A stretch of DNA of 64,000 nt from Diphasiastrum complanatum. Its lineage: Eukaryota > Streptophyta > Lycopodiopsida > Lycopodiales > Lycopodiaceae. The translations under genes were made by a program, and so were the position numbers. Each line of letters opens with the position of its first letter. The stretch's first letter is position 1. Location: contig CM055100.1 in the NCBI GenBank assembly GCA_029204225.1, positions 1,586,587 to 1,650,586 on the forward strand, given 5' to 3'. Below are positions 11,311 to 22,781 of the stretch, in pieces. The notes under the pieces are model-generated. The model worked only from the letters and a program-made list of their open reading frames with translations, had not been told where the DNA came from and did no database searches.

Positions 11311-12035
11311 TTTAAAAAAGAGTGAGAACCATCCAAGTTGCAAAATTTCCAAAAAAAGACAAATTTGTACCATTCTATCGTGACTGTGGTTATGGGCATT
11401 GCTACAAGGAATGTCCAGCAAAACCGAAGCCACCACCGACTTCAGCTCCTGTAAATTTGATAACAATCAAGCAAAGATCAACAGCTCAGAATGAACCAAG
11501 TGTACCTTTGATGTGTAGAGCATAGAAGCAGAAAGATCTAGTACCTACTGATTCTATACCATTAACTGATATACCAACAGCATCTGGAGTCTATCCGAAT
11601 CTTCATGCAGAAAAGAGAAGATATCAAGATATGAGATAGTGGATTAAACATTTGCAAGAAGAAGAGGAGCTTGAAGCTGCTAGAGCAACAGTCGAAGTTC
11701 ATTCTTCACCAATGCAACCACCGAATAATTCAGGTACAAATATGAATGCTCAGTTGCATCATCATGAAGAACCTTCAAGATGACTAAACCGGAAGCGCCG
11801 CAAACAGAACTGCCTATGAATATTTTGTCTAGTAAGATTTTAATATTTCGTTGGGAGAGTTCTTGAAGTTGGTGCCAAAAGCAAAAGAAGTACTAGTGCA
11901 AAAATTAACTCAAGCTGAACTAGAAGTCCATCAAGAACCACTTTTTTGTGCTGGATTTGAATAATCTAATGAAGTACTCCATGTCGGAGTAGTTTGGGAA
12001 AGTGAACAAAAAAATATCACCCTACCGATACAGCA
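11311..12035 (+). pseudogene. Gypsy gag zinc-knuckle fragment, + orientation
   Basis: Open at 11322-11525 with KKDKFVPFYRDCGYGHCYKECPAKPKPPP, the second zinc knuckle of the gag seen complete at 13920-15742. It continues past a stop with the SGVYPNLHA...RRYQDM block and then through LHHHEEPSR. It is an inverted copy of the 14240-14945 region and is interrupted by several stops. Confidence 0.8.
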
Positions 12036-12249
12036 TAGACAATGTTCGATATAAAGGGTTTCATCCATGGCTTAGTGCCATTTTTTATTACCATGTCATG
12101 ATTTTTTATTACCATGTCATGCATTACTTGATTCTCTACAGGTCTTAAAAGAGGACAATAAAATACTTTCATGGATATTTTCACGAACAAATTATGATGA
12201 GATTACAAAGAGACATTTGGAGGGTGAGAAATTTACAGTCGAAAACCAT
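12036..12249. repeat. Unassigned stretch with a 21 bp tandem duplication
   Basis: 12080-12100 and 12101-12121 are exact tandem copies of a 21-base unit (attttttattaccatgtcat plus g). Otherwise no feature recognised. Confidence 0.7.
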
Positions 12250-13077
12250 GAAAGTGCAGATTGTGAAAAATGCAAAAAATAAGCTTGGTAGAGGCCAAAA
12301 ATCTTGTATATAGATAAACACACATGTGTGGAGCCTGTTTCCACGTGTGAAACTAGTGTACTTGTATATGTTGTACATATGATTTAATTCAAGTTCTAGT
12401 GGCTAAAATGGCCAAAAACTAGTTTTCTAGATATATGACATATGGCATCAATCTATTGATTGCATGAGCCAAATATTTTGGTTAGATGTCACATCCCATG
12501 TGTAGAGGACAGCTCACACGTGTGGAATAAGCTGAAGTAGGCGAGTTTTGACTTCTAGAAGATTTCCAAGTTGATCTCCATATAGTAGAAAATTGGACCA
12601 AAAGTGCTCAAAATAGAAGGGTTTGTCCAAGTGTTAGTTTTGCATGATGAATCATCATATGACAAAGCACCCTCACACATGTGGGATCAGAGGAATGATC
12701 AGTACCACGAGCTCTCACTTATTGTACATATAGAGCCACATTTGGCCATAATCATTATGAAACACCAATCTTGGCTTTGGAGGCAATTTTGTGTCAATCT
12801 CTCCATTTCTCTTGATTTTTCTTGAATGTTTTGAGTTTCTATCATAGTGTACTTTGTTTTCATGTTAGAGTCCGTACTTTGACAGGTTTTCACATGTGTG
12901 AAACCAACAAGTACATTTACCTTCATTGATGATTGTTCTTGTTAGGATTTTATGTCTAGAATTGATCTAGATTGATCTTAATCTGATGTAGATTGATGGA
13001 TCAAGTAAATCTAACATCAAATCCCTCTTGAGGATCAGATTAGGATCCACTCTTGGTCCATATTGTACTTTTCCACA
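12250..13077 (+). mobile_element. Copia 5' LTR
   Basis: The right edge is clear: ...TTTTCCACA at 13077, followed at once by TGGTATCAGAGCC, the initiator tRNA-Met primer site. The left edge is approximate. Like the LTR at 2724 it carries the paired palindromes CACATGTGTGG and CCACGTGTGAAA eight bases apart (12321-12352), and others at 12514, 12673 and 12887. Confidence 0.65.
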
Positions 13078-13090
13078 TGGTATCAGAGCC
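13078..13090 (+). promoter_or_regulatory. Primer-binding site, initiator tRNA-Met type
   Basis: TGGTATCAGAGCC directly after an LTR ending in CA is the standard Copia minus-strand priming site. Confidence 0.85.
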
Positions 13091-13480
13091 AAGTACAAGA
13101 GGTTTTATTGAAATTGATAGGGTTGATCCAAATCAAAGCCAAAATTAGCAGGTTTTAGGAAACTAGTCAAATTTTGGGTAGCGAGTTGGATTTGATAGAT
13201 ATTTTCAAAATTTTTGGACCAAAACTTGTTGTGGGCTATAGGAGCACTTTTCACACGTATGAGGCCGTACAGCTCCAGTTTTGGCTGAGAAAATTCAAAA
13301 TTTTGTACAATTTGACTCACACACCCAATTTGAGTTATTTCTAGTGCAACATCAATGTAGTTGTTTGTAGTATAGGGGTCCATTCACTGGGAGCCGCCCG
13401 TGCACACCTTCATAGCAACAGAGAGAGAAGGGAGATAGAGAAAGGAGATAGAGAGAGGTAGAGAGAGGAGATAGAAGGAG
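13091..13480 (+). mobile_element. Copia leader start, truncated
   Basis: Follows the primer-binding site without any gag. Contains one further CACACGTATG site at 13251. Ends in GA-rich sequence that grades into a microsatellite. Confidence 0.45.
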
Positions 13481-13482
13481 TG

Positions 13483-13653
<171 letters not shown>

Positions 13654-13698
13654 TCACCAAGGATGGTTGGGGCTATGGGGGCTCGAGCACCAATCACC

Positions 13699-13882
<184 letters not shown>

Positions 13883-13919
13883 TATTCTTCTTTTTGGACC
13901 ACTAGTTTGATTGTCCAAG

Positions 13920-15742
13920 TTATAGGATCAACCTTGACTGCACGTTCACGATTTTCAAAAGTGATTTACCCGGTACCCCAGTTATGATTACTTGCGCAAC
14001 TCGTAACCATGGGAGCCCCAATAGGACTCGATAGACATTTTGTGCTTCTAGTAAGTCCATTACTACGAAAGTAATGACGAACTGTACTCCGACGATTCTG
14101 ACAGGTATATCTTTAATCATTCCTCGCGGGCGAACTGTGGTTTGATCATCTTTGTAAGGCCCCCTTTTGCACATAGCTTTGTAGAAATCAAGTTAAAACT
14201 TCCGAACCACCATCTATCACAACTGCTTTATTAGGAAATTGCCTATGCTGTATCGGTAGGGTGCTATTTTTTTATTCACTTTTCCAAGCTGCTCCGACAT
14301 GGAGTACTTCATTAGATTCTTCAAATCCAGCACAAAAAAGTGGATCCTGATGGGCTTCTGGTTCAGCTTGAGTTAACTTTTGCCCTAATACTTCTTTTGC
14401 TTTTGGCATCAACTTCAGGAACTCTCCCAACGAAATATTGATCTCACTAGACAAAATATTCATGAGCAGTTATGTTTGCGGTACTTCTTGTGCATCTTGA
14501 AAGGTTCTTCATGATGATGCAACTGAACATTCATATCTGTGATGGTGAAGAACGAACCTCGGCTGTTGCTCTAGCAACTTCAAGCTCCTCTTCTTCTTGT
14601 AGATGTTTAATCCACTGCTTCATATCCTGATATCTTCTTTTTTTTGCATGAAGATTTGGATAGACTCCAGATGCTGTTGGTATATCAGTTAATGGTATAG
14701 AATCAACAGGTAATGGATCTGCTACCGGTTCTTTCTGCTTCTGTACTCTGGTGACTATCATCAAGGGTACACTTGGTTTATTCTGAGCTACTGGTCTTCA
14801 CTTGATTGTTATCAAATTTATAGGAGCTATAGCTGGTGGTGGCTTCGGTCTTGCTGGGCAGTCCTTATAGCAATGCCCATAACCACAGTCACAACAAAAT
14901 GGTACAAATTTATCTTTATTTGGACATTCTGCAACTCTGTGATTTTCTCCACATGCAAAGCATCCAAGTGGTGCTCTGGTCCACTTTCTAAATGCTTGTT
15001 GTTGCACAACAACATAAATAGCATATTGTTCTAAAGATCCACCTTCTTGATCATTACCATAGTTCCATTGCTCAGCACTTCTGTAAGGTTTTGGTTCCAT
15101 CAAATTGGCAGGATGAGCAGGGTGCTTTGATGGGGCAGGTAAGGCTAATCGTTTCGGGTATCCAAGAATAGATTGTCGAGGTCTAGCTGCTAGATTTCCT
15201 CCATAATGTGGTTTTCGATATCGTCTGAATCTTCATCCTGCTCCCGAATTGCATCATCCATAACATTTTGCAAAAGTGCGTACTCATTATGGCATTTCAG
15301 CTCACGTCGGATCCTTTTAGAAAATCACTTAATCATGGCATTTTCGTTAATCAGCTCAGGTTTGCACTCAGATATGAGGTGTTTTACTCGTTCAATGTAA
15401 TCATGAACCATTTTCTCCTTTCTCATTTTAATTTTACTTAAAAGTAGGAAAGGGTCTTCCATAAACTTCTAAGGTTTGAACCGTGTGATAAGGGCTCGTT
15501 TAACAGTCTCCCAATCTGTACGTTCAGTTTCATCTTGATTATAGTACCAATCTTGTGCTGCGCTTGTTAAGGCCATAGGAAAAAGCTTGGAAAAAAATTT
15601 CACCATAGACTTCACAAGATTCAGAATATCTGAAGAAATCTAACTGGATCTGTTAATCCATTGTATTTGGGTAGATCCAAACGGGGTGCTCTTCTAACAA
15701 TGATTGGATTGACTTTCTGAGGAGCACCTCTAGGGGCAGCCA
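13920..15742 (-). pseudogene. Gypsy gag-protease remnant
   Basis: Gag starts on the minus strand near 15742 (MAAPRGAPQKV, as at 9564). Frame-shifted gag text follows down to 15103, then an open 101-codon segment with two zinc knuckles (CFACGENHRVAEC and CCDCGYGHCYKDC, 14798-15103), a Pro/charged linker (14531-14764, 14272-14463) and a protease region with a DGGSEV active-site-like motif near 14200 and YRVLLGLPWLR (13920-14174). RT, RNase H and integrase are absent. Several frameshifts show it is dead. A more broken inverted copy of its middle lies at 11311-12035. Confidence 0.8.
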
Positions 15743-16214
15743 TCTTTATAGATTAAATCAAGCGGACAATGAGATTGGATCTAGATTTTCAATCAAAACT
15801 ATCTCAGATCAGATCTGTTAGATCTCTTCCACTTGACAAGAATCAGATTCCTATATGAGAGGAAACAATGTCTTACAATGTAGGACATTTAGGGTGCATA
15901 TTGGGTTCTTCGAAAGTATCCCCACTTCGAATTCAAACATAAATGTTAATTGGTAGTATACCCTTTTTGGGGGGGCTCCAAGTCCCAGTTCAAATTAGAC
16001 TATTGCAATTAGTCACATTGTGATAGTTTAAGATTTCAAAGCATAATTTCTTGAAACTTAGTGGTAGTTTTCAAAAGCCAAGTTGGGTGCTTGAAGTCTC
16101 CTTGCTTGACCTATTTGTTACACAATGTTGAATGTAGTGACAGACATGCAATTATGTAACAAAACATAAGTTTTAATAAGTCTACAATCTAACGTTGTCA
16201 TGGAAATACAGTAT
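15743..16214. other. Gypsy leader scrap, then unassigned sequence
   Basis: 15743-15850 matches the leader just upstream of the gag start at 9565-9670. From about 15860 the sequence is AT-rich and unrecognised up to the purine tract before the next LTR. Confidence 0.5.
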
Positions 16215-17421
16215 AGTGGAGGATGTTATGAAAGGGTGTACTATTTTGGTGCCCTAAGCTGCTTCCCTTAGTTGATGCCCTAACTTTCTTAAAAAGCTAT
16301 TCAAGAAGAGTATAAATAGGGGCAACTCTTTCTCATTTGGGACATCATATTTTAGAGATTTTCCTAGGTTCTTAGTTGGAGAACTTCTAGTTCTTCGTGG
16401 TTGGGGATTAGCTTATGACTACATGTGATGTTCATGCAATAATCTTGGCCAACTTTGTTGTTTGCTCATCATTATATAGGATTTTGTGCTTAACTATATT
16501 GATTTATGTCATAATTTTTTTTATTTGTAATAGTGGTGTACTCCGATTTGGTTGAGGATAGTGATATAGTATATTGCCCTTTGGAAAGCCCTTTGGAAAG
16601 CCAAGACACCACTCCATCACGAATGAAGGTTGCAATACACTAAGAGTATTTTTTCAATTTTTGTCACATGCTAGAATTTGTCTGTTTTCAAATGAATGAC
16701 ATGAAAGAATTTGTGCTACAATATCACTTATCATTGGCAATTGGATTATTGGACCAGTTTCAACCAGAACCATGTACATGCAAAGGCCTTAGGATCGAAC
16801 AAGGAGGATTGTCAACCATCATATATGGGCCAATGGAGTGCACACAGAGGATCCAAGAGTATGAGAGGTAAACTCTTTAAATCATAAAATATGACATTTA
16901 CGTGAGATTTTCTTTTTATGCTTAATGTGATTTAATGTGTATTTTAAACTAAGTATGTATACATGCTCATTAGATTTTTGTATTGTGATAATGTGCTCCA
17001 TTAAAGGGCTAATACATCATATTGCTTAAGTGAAATCACATTTGCTTCAAAGTTTTATGAGAATGAGATATTAGCTAGTCCTTAATCTTGTGGTTTACAT
17101 TACTGGTTTAGAGTTCGAGAGGCATACTATGTCTTATAGGTGTGTGATACACCTTGTTTGAAACGAAACTGATACATCTAACATTTTCAACTTTTGTAGA
17201 AGAAGGAACATAAGTTGGTTTCAAGGAAAAGAGTTGCAAGAGAGATCTGACATTCATTTCTCATAGTGAAGAGTTAGATTTTTTCATTTAATGTATGCCA
17301 TTGTGCTCTTGCCTTAGATTTTTCAAGCAAACTGTTCTTTGATCAATCTTGTGCAATCACAACACCTCAGTAAGATCCTGTAGGGTGTGTGGTGAAGTTC
17401 ACACGTGCTAAAAACTTCACA
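16215..17421 (+). mobile_element. Copia LTR flanked by both a purine tract and a primer site
   Basis: A purine run (agtggagga) precedes TGTTATGAAAGGG at 16224. The LTR ends ...AACTTCACA at 17421, about 1.2 kb. It has a good TATA box, TATAAATAGGGGC at 16311. Because a polypurine tract lies upstream and a tRNA-Met primer site downstream, it looks like the shared LTR of two elements joined by recombination. The upstream tract call is less certain than the downstream primer site. Confidence 0.6.
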
Positions 17422-17433
17422 TGGTATCAGAGC
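17422..17433 (+). promoter_or_regulatory. Primer-binding site, initiator tRNA-Met type
   Basis: TGGTATCAGAGC immediately follows the LTR end CA at 17421. Confidence 0.85.
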
Positions 17434-18161
17434 TCCATGTTTGAAGAGGTGAGGTTGTATACATCAGATCATCAGTATTTTTGCTTGCAGGAACTCGAAT
17501 TTGGGAGAGGAATATATCTCTACTGAATTTAAGGAGTACTACTAGAGACAAGGCATTAAACAACAATTTATCACTCCCTATTCGCCTCAGTCAAATGGCT
17601 TAGCCGAGAAGAAGAATTGTACCCTGGTAAAGTCAGCCAAATGCATGTTGGCACATGCATTATTGCCAAAGAGTTTCTGGGCTAAAGTTGTTTCCACTGC
17701 AACTTACATCCAGAACAGATGTTTCGATTAAGGCCCGTTTAGGAAAAATACCCCATGAGATTTGGATAGGATCTAAGCCTTCATTGAAGAACCTACGAGT
17801 ATTCGGTCGCATCACCTACGTGCGCAGATCCTGAAAAAGAAAAGCAAGAAATTTGACTTCCAAAGTCTAAAGACCATCTTGATCGATTATACCTCCTCCG
17901 ACAATACTTATAACCTATATAACCCCAACACCCAACAAATTTTATTCAACAAGAATATAGTCTTTATCGAGGATCAATTCATCGACTTCAAAGGAAAAGG
18001 TAAAGTTCCATGCGAATATTTGACTGCCATCGACAGGACAATTTGAGCCTCAGGCTCTATTGTGCCGAAAGTCGACCAACTATTCAACAACGAATCAGAA
18101 GAAGACGTGGTTGTTACTTAGCAACAACACAACCAAAGAATGGATCATCAGCTAACGTGAC
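17434..18161 (+). pseudogene. Copia integrase fragment, interrupted by a Gypsy LTR
   Basis: About 60 bases after the primer site the + strand reads the second half of a Copia integrase: EYISTEFKEYY, then SPQSNGLAEKKN around the catalytic Glu, PKSFWAKV, PHEIWIGSKPSL and the region leading to the pre-RT linker. Gag, protease and the first half of integrase are deleted, and several stops are present. Homology ends at 18161 where a Gypsy LTR starts. The next domain of the polyprotein appears at 32830, so the two are probably halves of one element. Confidence 0.75.
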
Positions 18162-19316
18162 TGTTGACATATCCCCTGCTCCAGAGGACCTGTTGTTTAC
18201 TCATTTCTCTGATTCTTTCTACTTCTTCAGAACTGTTTCTACCTGTTACCAAGCTTAAAGACATTCGTTAGATGTCTTCTTGATTTAACAATGCCAACCC
18301 AGGCAGAAGGGACAAAGTGTCGTTTAGTATTTTCTTTATGTCCTACCTGTCAGAGGACAACTCAGAGACGTCACTCTTGAACGCACTTACATTCTACATG
18401 GATGCAAGCCAAGAACGCTCATTCACAAATCAGCATGCAAACCAATGAACGTTCTACAGATTCTACAGCTACCTACACTTAAAACGGACTGAAATCAGAG
18501 CCTACGCTACATTAACACTGAACTACCTTGCATAAATTGACAAAACAAGAACAAGAAACTAATCTACAACATGTTAGAAGTCCAAGAATCAAGAAACCAA
18601 CCAGCCTTTTGATTCTTGGACATCCCAAGAACATCAAGAACTGGATTGTACAGAGATATGCAAGAATCACACCACAGATCTAGCCTATTTAGTTTACTTG
18701 AATGCTGGCTCCTACATTAATCCACAAGAAAACAAGAAATCTAATCCACAACTAGGAAAGCAAGAAAACTAATCTGCTCTAAATCCACAACCACACACAA
18801 TATAAATGGAAGGGCATGATCATAGGGGCATCACTCAAGAAAACCATCATGATCAAGGAGCTTAGTGTAGCATCAAACTCATGGAAAATCTTCTTATTAA
18901 GCATGGAGTAGATACAATGCAAAAAGCTCCTCTTCACAAAGAGGGAGTCTCTTAAATAAGCAAGAGAGCTCCTTAGGTGGCATCCTAGTGGAATTTCCAC
19001 ATTTCACAAATTACAAGTGGAATAATGCTCTCCACTAGAAGTCACCATCAAAAGGTGGCTCACTCTACTTCTTTAAGAGGGGTCTACTTGCATTTATTAC
19101 ATTTTCTTAGAAATACTAGTTCCTACATGGTCATTCCATCTTCCGGGATTCACCATGAGGCTTACACAATTCTTGCATGTCTTTTCCTAGCTAGTATTTA
19201 TCGGCTCTCAGTCTTCATTAGTCTCATCTTCCCAAAGACCTCCTTGGTCTAAGGTGAGAGGTGCTCTTGAGTTGCTCTGTCCGAGTATCTTGGGGATTCG
19301 TAAGAATCAGCCAACA
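18162..19316 (-). repeat. Gypsy 3' LTR (copy 1)
   Basis: Starts TGTTGACATATCC and ends ATCAGCCAACA on the + strand, 1155 bp. By eye it is highly similar to 30491-31620 (same orientation) and to 31672-32808 (inverted). A 73-codon frame starting MEIPLGCHLRSS recurs in all three copies, reflecting only LTR identity. Confidence 0.9.
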
Positions 19317-19333
19317 TTATCCCACCCCTAATG
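19317..19333 (-). promoter_or_regulatory. Polypurine tract of the Gypsy element
   Basis: The reverse complement is CATTAGGGGTGGGATAA directly before the LTR start TGTTGGC. The same tract precedes the LTR copy at 31672. It primes plus-strand DNA synthesis in such elements. Confidence 0.8.
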
Positions 19334-21640
19334 TGTTGCAGGACCCACTGCAACTCATATTGGACGATGTCACTCCGCTTTGCATTGGCATCTTCGATTG
19401 TCACTTGGAAAAGCGTAGATCCTAGTTCACTTACATATAACCAAGTGCTTATTGTCGCCAGTCTTTATCACAAAAACTGTCTTTCACAAATTGCCACGAT
19501 TGGATTAGAATGTCTTATTGCTATAGGTGGTTGACATTCTCAAAATTGGAGAGCTCCCAGCATCTTCATAACTTGCATGCTCGAGTGCTTTCCTCATGTC
19601 TCTTTGTTTAGTCACTTGTATCTGCCTTTGATGGTTTCATCTTTGGTTTCTTGGCAGATTCCATCTTTGATTTCTTCTGGGAGGTCTGTATCCTCCATTT
19701 GCCTCTGGGTGTTTCCGTGGTTCTTCTCTCAATTGAAGTTCCAGTCTCAAGAAAAACCTTTGATCTGCAGGTTGCACAAACTTTGATTATCAGTCTCAAG
19801 GGGATGGATTCATCAAAAATTGGTGGTAGGAACATATTTGGATGGACGGTTTGATAACGGTAAGGAAACATGATGAAGGCTTGGTGAAAGGATGAAGGAA
19901 CTGATAGTTCTACAATTGTAGCCTTGGATCCTTGCAATGTCGAGCTTCGACCACCACTTGCTGGGTGAGGAGCTTGGTTTATTTGCAGGTTCACGGATTC
20001 TTCATATTTCATTTTCTGCAGCTCTTTCTTCTGATCCGTTACTTTTGGATCTCTTTGGGCTTCATAAGAGGGGATTCAACTATCATTGCTCCAGAGAGTT
20101 TCTTTTGATCAAGGTTGATCTGACTCATCTGTTGCTTAAGTTTTGTCCTTTCCTCCTCAACTTCCTGGATTTTTCTTTTTATTTCTTCTAGCTGCTTCGC
20201 CTGCTTTTGTAGGTCTTTTTCGACTGAACAACCAATATAGGTGGTAGTTGGTCTCCACAAAACACTTGCAATGATCTATCAGCTGCTTCGGTAAGACTAT
20301 CAAAAACTGGGAATTTCTCATAAGAACAATAAACTGATGATAAACAAACAGATGGAAGGAAGGGTGGTGGTGACAACGGTAGATGGTGTGGACGATAGAC
20401 ATGAGAATGGGCGCAAAAGTATGGCAAGAGGTCGGTTGAAGAAGAAGACTGATTTTCCAATGTTTGTGTTTCCCAATCTAAAGGATCTTCATCGTGACTG
20501 GGGTACTTCTTCTGATCGAGTCGCTTTGGATTGCCCATCTGTCTTCTTAGCCTTGTCATTGTCGACTTTGGGTTTGTGACCTTGGCTGTGGACCTTGCTG
20601 GTGTTGTTGCTGGCAACGTAACTACTCCAGTGGATCCAAGCAAATCCACTCTCTCTCCCCCCCCCCCCTCCAAAATCTGTTGGTGGATGTTGTTGCTGGT
20701 GATTGTTCATGCTCAGGATTGGATTGGCGTGTGGAACACATAGTTGAAACTTGTTGAACATGTGACTAGACTAAAGATTGAACAAATTTTAACTAAATTT
20801 GTTTTGATCTTGTTGTAGTTGACTCAAAGAATAATATGGCAATGAGGTGCAAGAATCAACTCTAACTTGTCATGGATTTCTCATAGTTTTCAAAAATTTA
20901 AAATTGTTGTACATGGTAATCTGAAGATGGATAGATTAATGAAAATGTGTTCTGGAGATGCTCTACAGAAGACTCTCGTGCAGTAGCTATTCCTCATGCA
21001 AAAATCAGTCACACAAAATAGGTGAAGAAAAACAAGAAAATAAACAAACTTTACAAATGGTGAGAACGGTATAGCACTTGTCAAACAAAACTTGCATTCA
21101 TCAACATTGATAATGTACCTTGATAGTTGCAATATTTCAGTTGTTTTGTAGAGTAATGTGACTTACTCTGACATGCCCTTGTCAAAACAAGACAGGGTTG
21201 GTGACACTAAAATCTATGATCATGGATAACAAATGTTGTAAGATATAGCGTGAGATGTAGGTATGGGTGAGGTACTATGTCCTGAGGACCTCTTTGAACA
21301 AGAGATTCAGAACTGAATCTCTATCGAGATTTCCGGATCCGAGAAATATTGTGTATTGGCACATTGGAAATCTTATCAGCATGTGGAAAGACAAATAGAT
21401 TTGAGGTTGTAGAAGAGGAGAAAAACTGTCAATTCCCTATGGAGGTTGCTCTTGGTTGGACATTGTAGCAGATGACGGAATATCGGTTTTACTTTCTTTT
21501 GACAAGGACTCATTTCAGATTGTCTTTTTGCATTATGGTACTGGCGTATTGGACGGTGATGTAGAAGTTTACAAGAAACTTCTCGATCGAGCAGCAGGTT
21601 TAACTGTTGGTTGCTATGGTGCTCATGTTGTTGTCGTGAA
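19334..21640 (-). mobile_element. Gypsy internal region without pol; unrecognised sense frames
   Basis: Where protease, RT and integrase should be, the minus strand has only short frames that I cannot place: 19608-20012 (134 codons), 20039-20260 (a strongly charged segment, EEIKRKIQEVEEERTKLKQQ, likely coiled coil), 20188-20673 and 20489-20761 (Gln-, His- and Gly-rich start MNNHQQQHPP, then a Lys/Ser-rich tail). They lie in the element's sense orientation, and adjacent ones overlap in different frames, suggesting a decayed extra ORF. A C run (20659-20668) and a 65-codon + strand frame (21456-21653) are not interpretable. Confidence 0.45.
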
Positions 21641-21644
21641 GATC

Positions 21645-22133
21645 CTATTGTGATTCATAACTGACGTGACGGGCAGGTAGGATCTTAGCGTGTTGCTTTG
21701 GACAGTCTTTGAAACTGTGTTTTCTTATACAGTCAAGACACTCAGGATGGTACTTGGTCTTGACTGGACAATCAACCATGAAGTGGCCAGTTTCACCACA
21801 GATGAAGCATTTGGTGTGCAGTGGCCCTTGTATAACTGCATAGCCATCTTGTATGGCTAGTGGGTCTGGACTTTCTGATGGATAGTCAGGATAAGACAAG
21901 GCATTTCCAGATTGGGATGGGTGTTCTTCATATTGTTGAACTGTATGTGCTTGAATAGGTCGATATGAAGGACAAGCATCAACAAGATGCGTAGCCCGGC
22001 AGTGTGGGCACCATATTGTTTGTCGTCTATAAGGTACCTGTGCAGGGTTTGACTGACCATGCATACTGCTTTGGATAGACTTCAGAGTAGCTTGAAACTC
22101 ATTGGTGAGTTTCTCCATCTGTAGTTGATATTG
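21645..22133 (-). pseudogene. Gypsy gag, C-terminal part with zinc knuckle
   Basis: Minus-strand frame 21645-22118 and on to 22133. It carries a Cys/His motif CPHCRATHLVDAC, a zinc knuckle CFICGETGHFMVDC and a third Cys-rich motif CLDCIRKHSFKDC, typical of plant Gypsy gag. It is the downstream half of a gag whose upstream half is at 28563-29396. Removing the Copia plus one copy of its target duplication leaves the two halves in the same frame, so the Copia insertion itself broke this gag. Confidence 0.85.
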
Positions 22134-22138
22134 CTTAT
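22134..22138. repeat. Target-site duplication CTTAT (left)
   Basis: CTTAT directly before TGTGAAAAATAC. Matches 28558-28562. Confidence 0.95.
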
Positions 22139-22781
22139 TGTGAAAAATACAGATCCTAAGTGGATCTAAACTCCAAGATCATTGGCTTGAATGCTTGCAC
22201 TCCAAACTACATAAGCTAGGAATTGGCAACACATTCTATGCTACCTAGAATGCAAAGAACTTGATCAAAAAGCATTTATCACAAATGGAAACTTCCATAA
22301 ACATCAAGTGCGGCCCAAAATAGCATTATACAGTCCATAATACATCAGCCTATCACTTTTGGAAAGCACCTAAGATCATACACAATAGCTTGAAGACAAT
22401 ACACACAACAATGCTCTCAATGGAGGAAGAAACAATGACAATGATCTATTGATCTCAATGAAGCATACAAAAGGTTTCTCCAACCTGTTTTCCACGACTT
22501 CCCTACTATTTATGGATGAGGAAGATGACTCTCTCTCCTCTCTCTAGAAGGTACTTGACCCTAGATATTCCCTATATAGGAAAAATAGCTAAAAATGGCT
22601 TATATGACCAAAATACATCAAAATGGTCTCATTTTGAAGGGTATGAAGTTTGACACTTCATCATACTGAAAAAATACAGTAAATAAAAACATTGTGGCCT
22701 GGTTCACACGTGTGAAACTCCAGAACCAAAACTATTTACAATTTTAGCCAATTTAGCTAGGAAATGTTGACAATTTTCACA
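22139..22781 (-). repeat. Copia 3' LTR
   Basis: 643 bp, TGTGAAAAATAC to ATTTTCACA. Lacks 12 bp present in the other LTR near 28519; the loss lies between two TAG repeats, which suggests a short deletion after insertion. Contains the perfect 14 bp palindrome TTCACACGTGTGAA at 22705. Confidence 0.96.

Noticed and set aside
21456-21653. 65-codon + strand ORF
   Set aside because: Antisense to the Gypsy gag region, no recognised motif.
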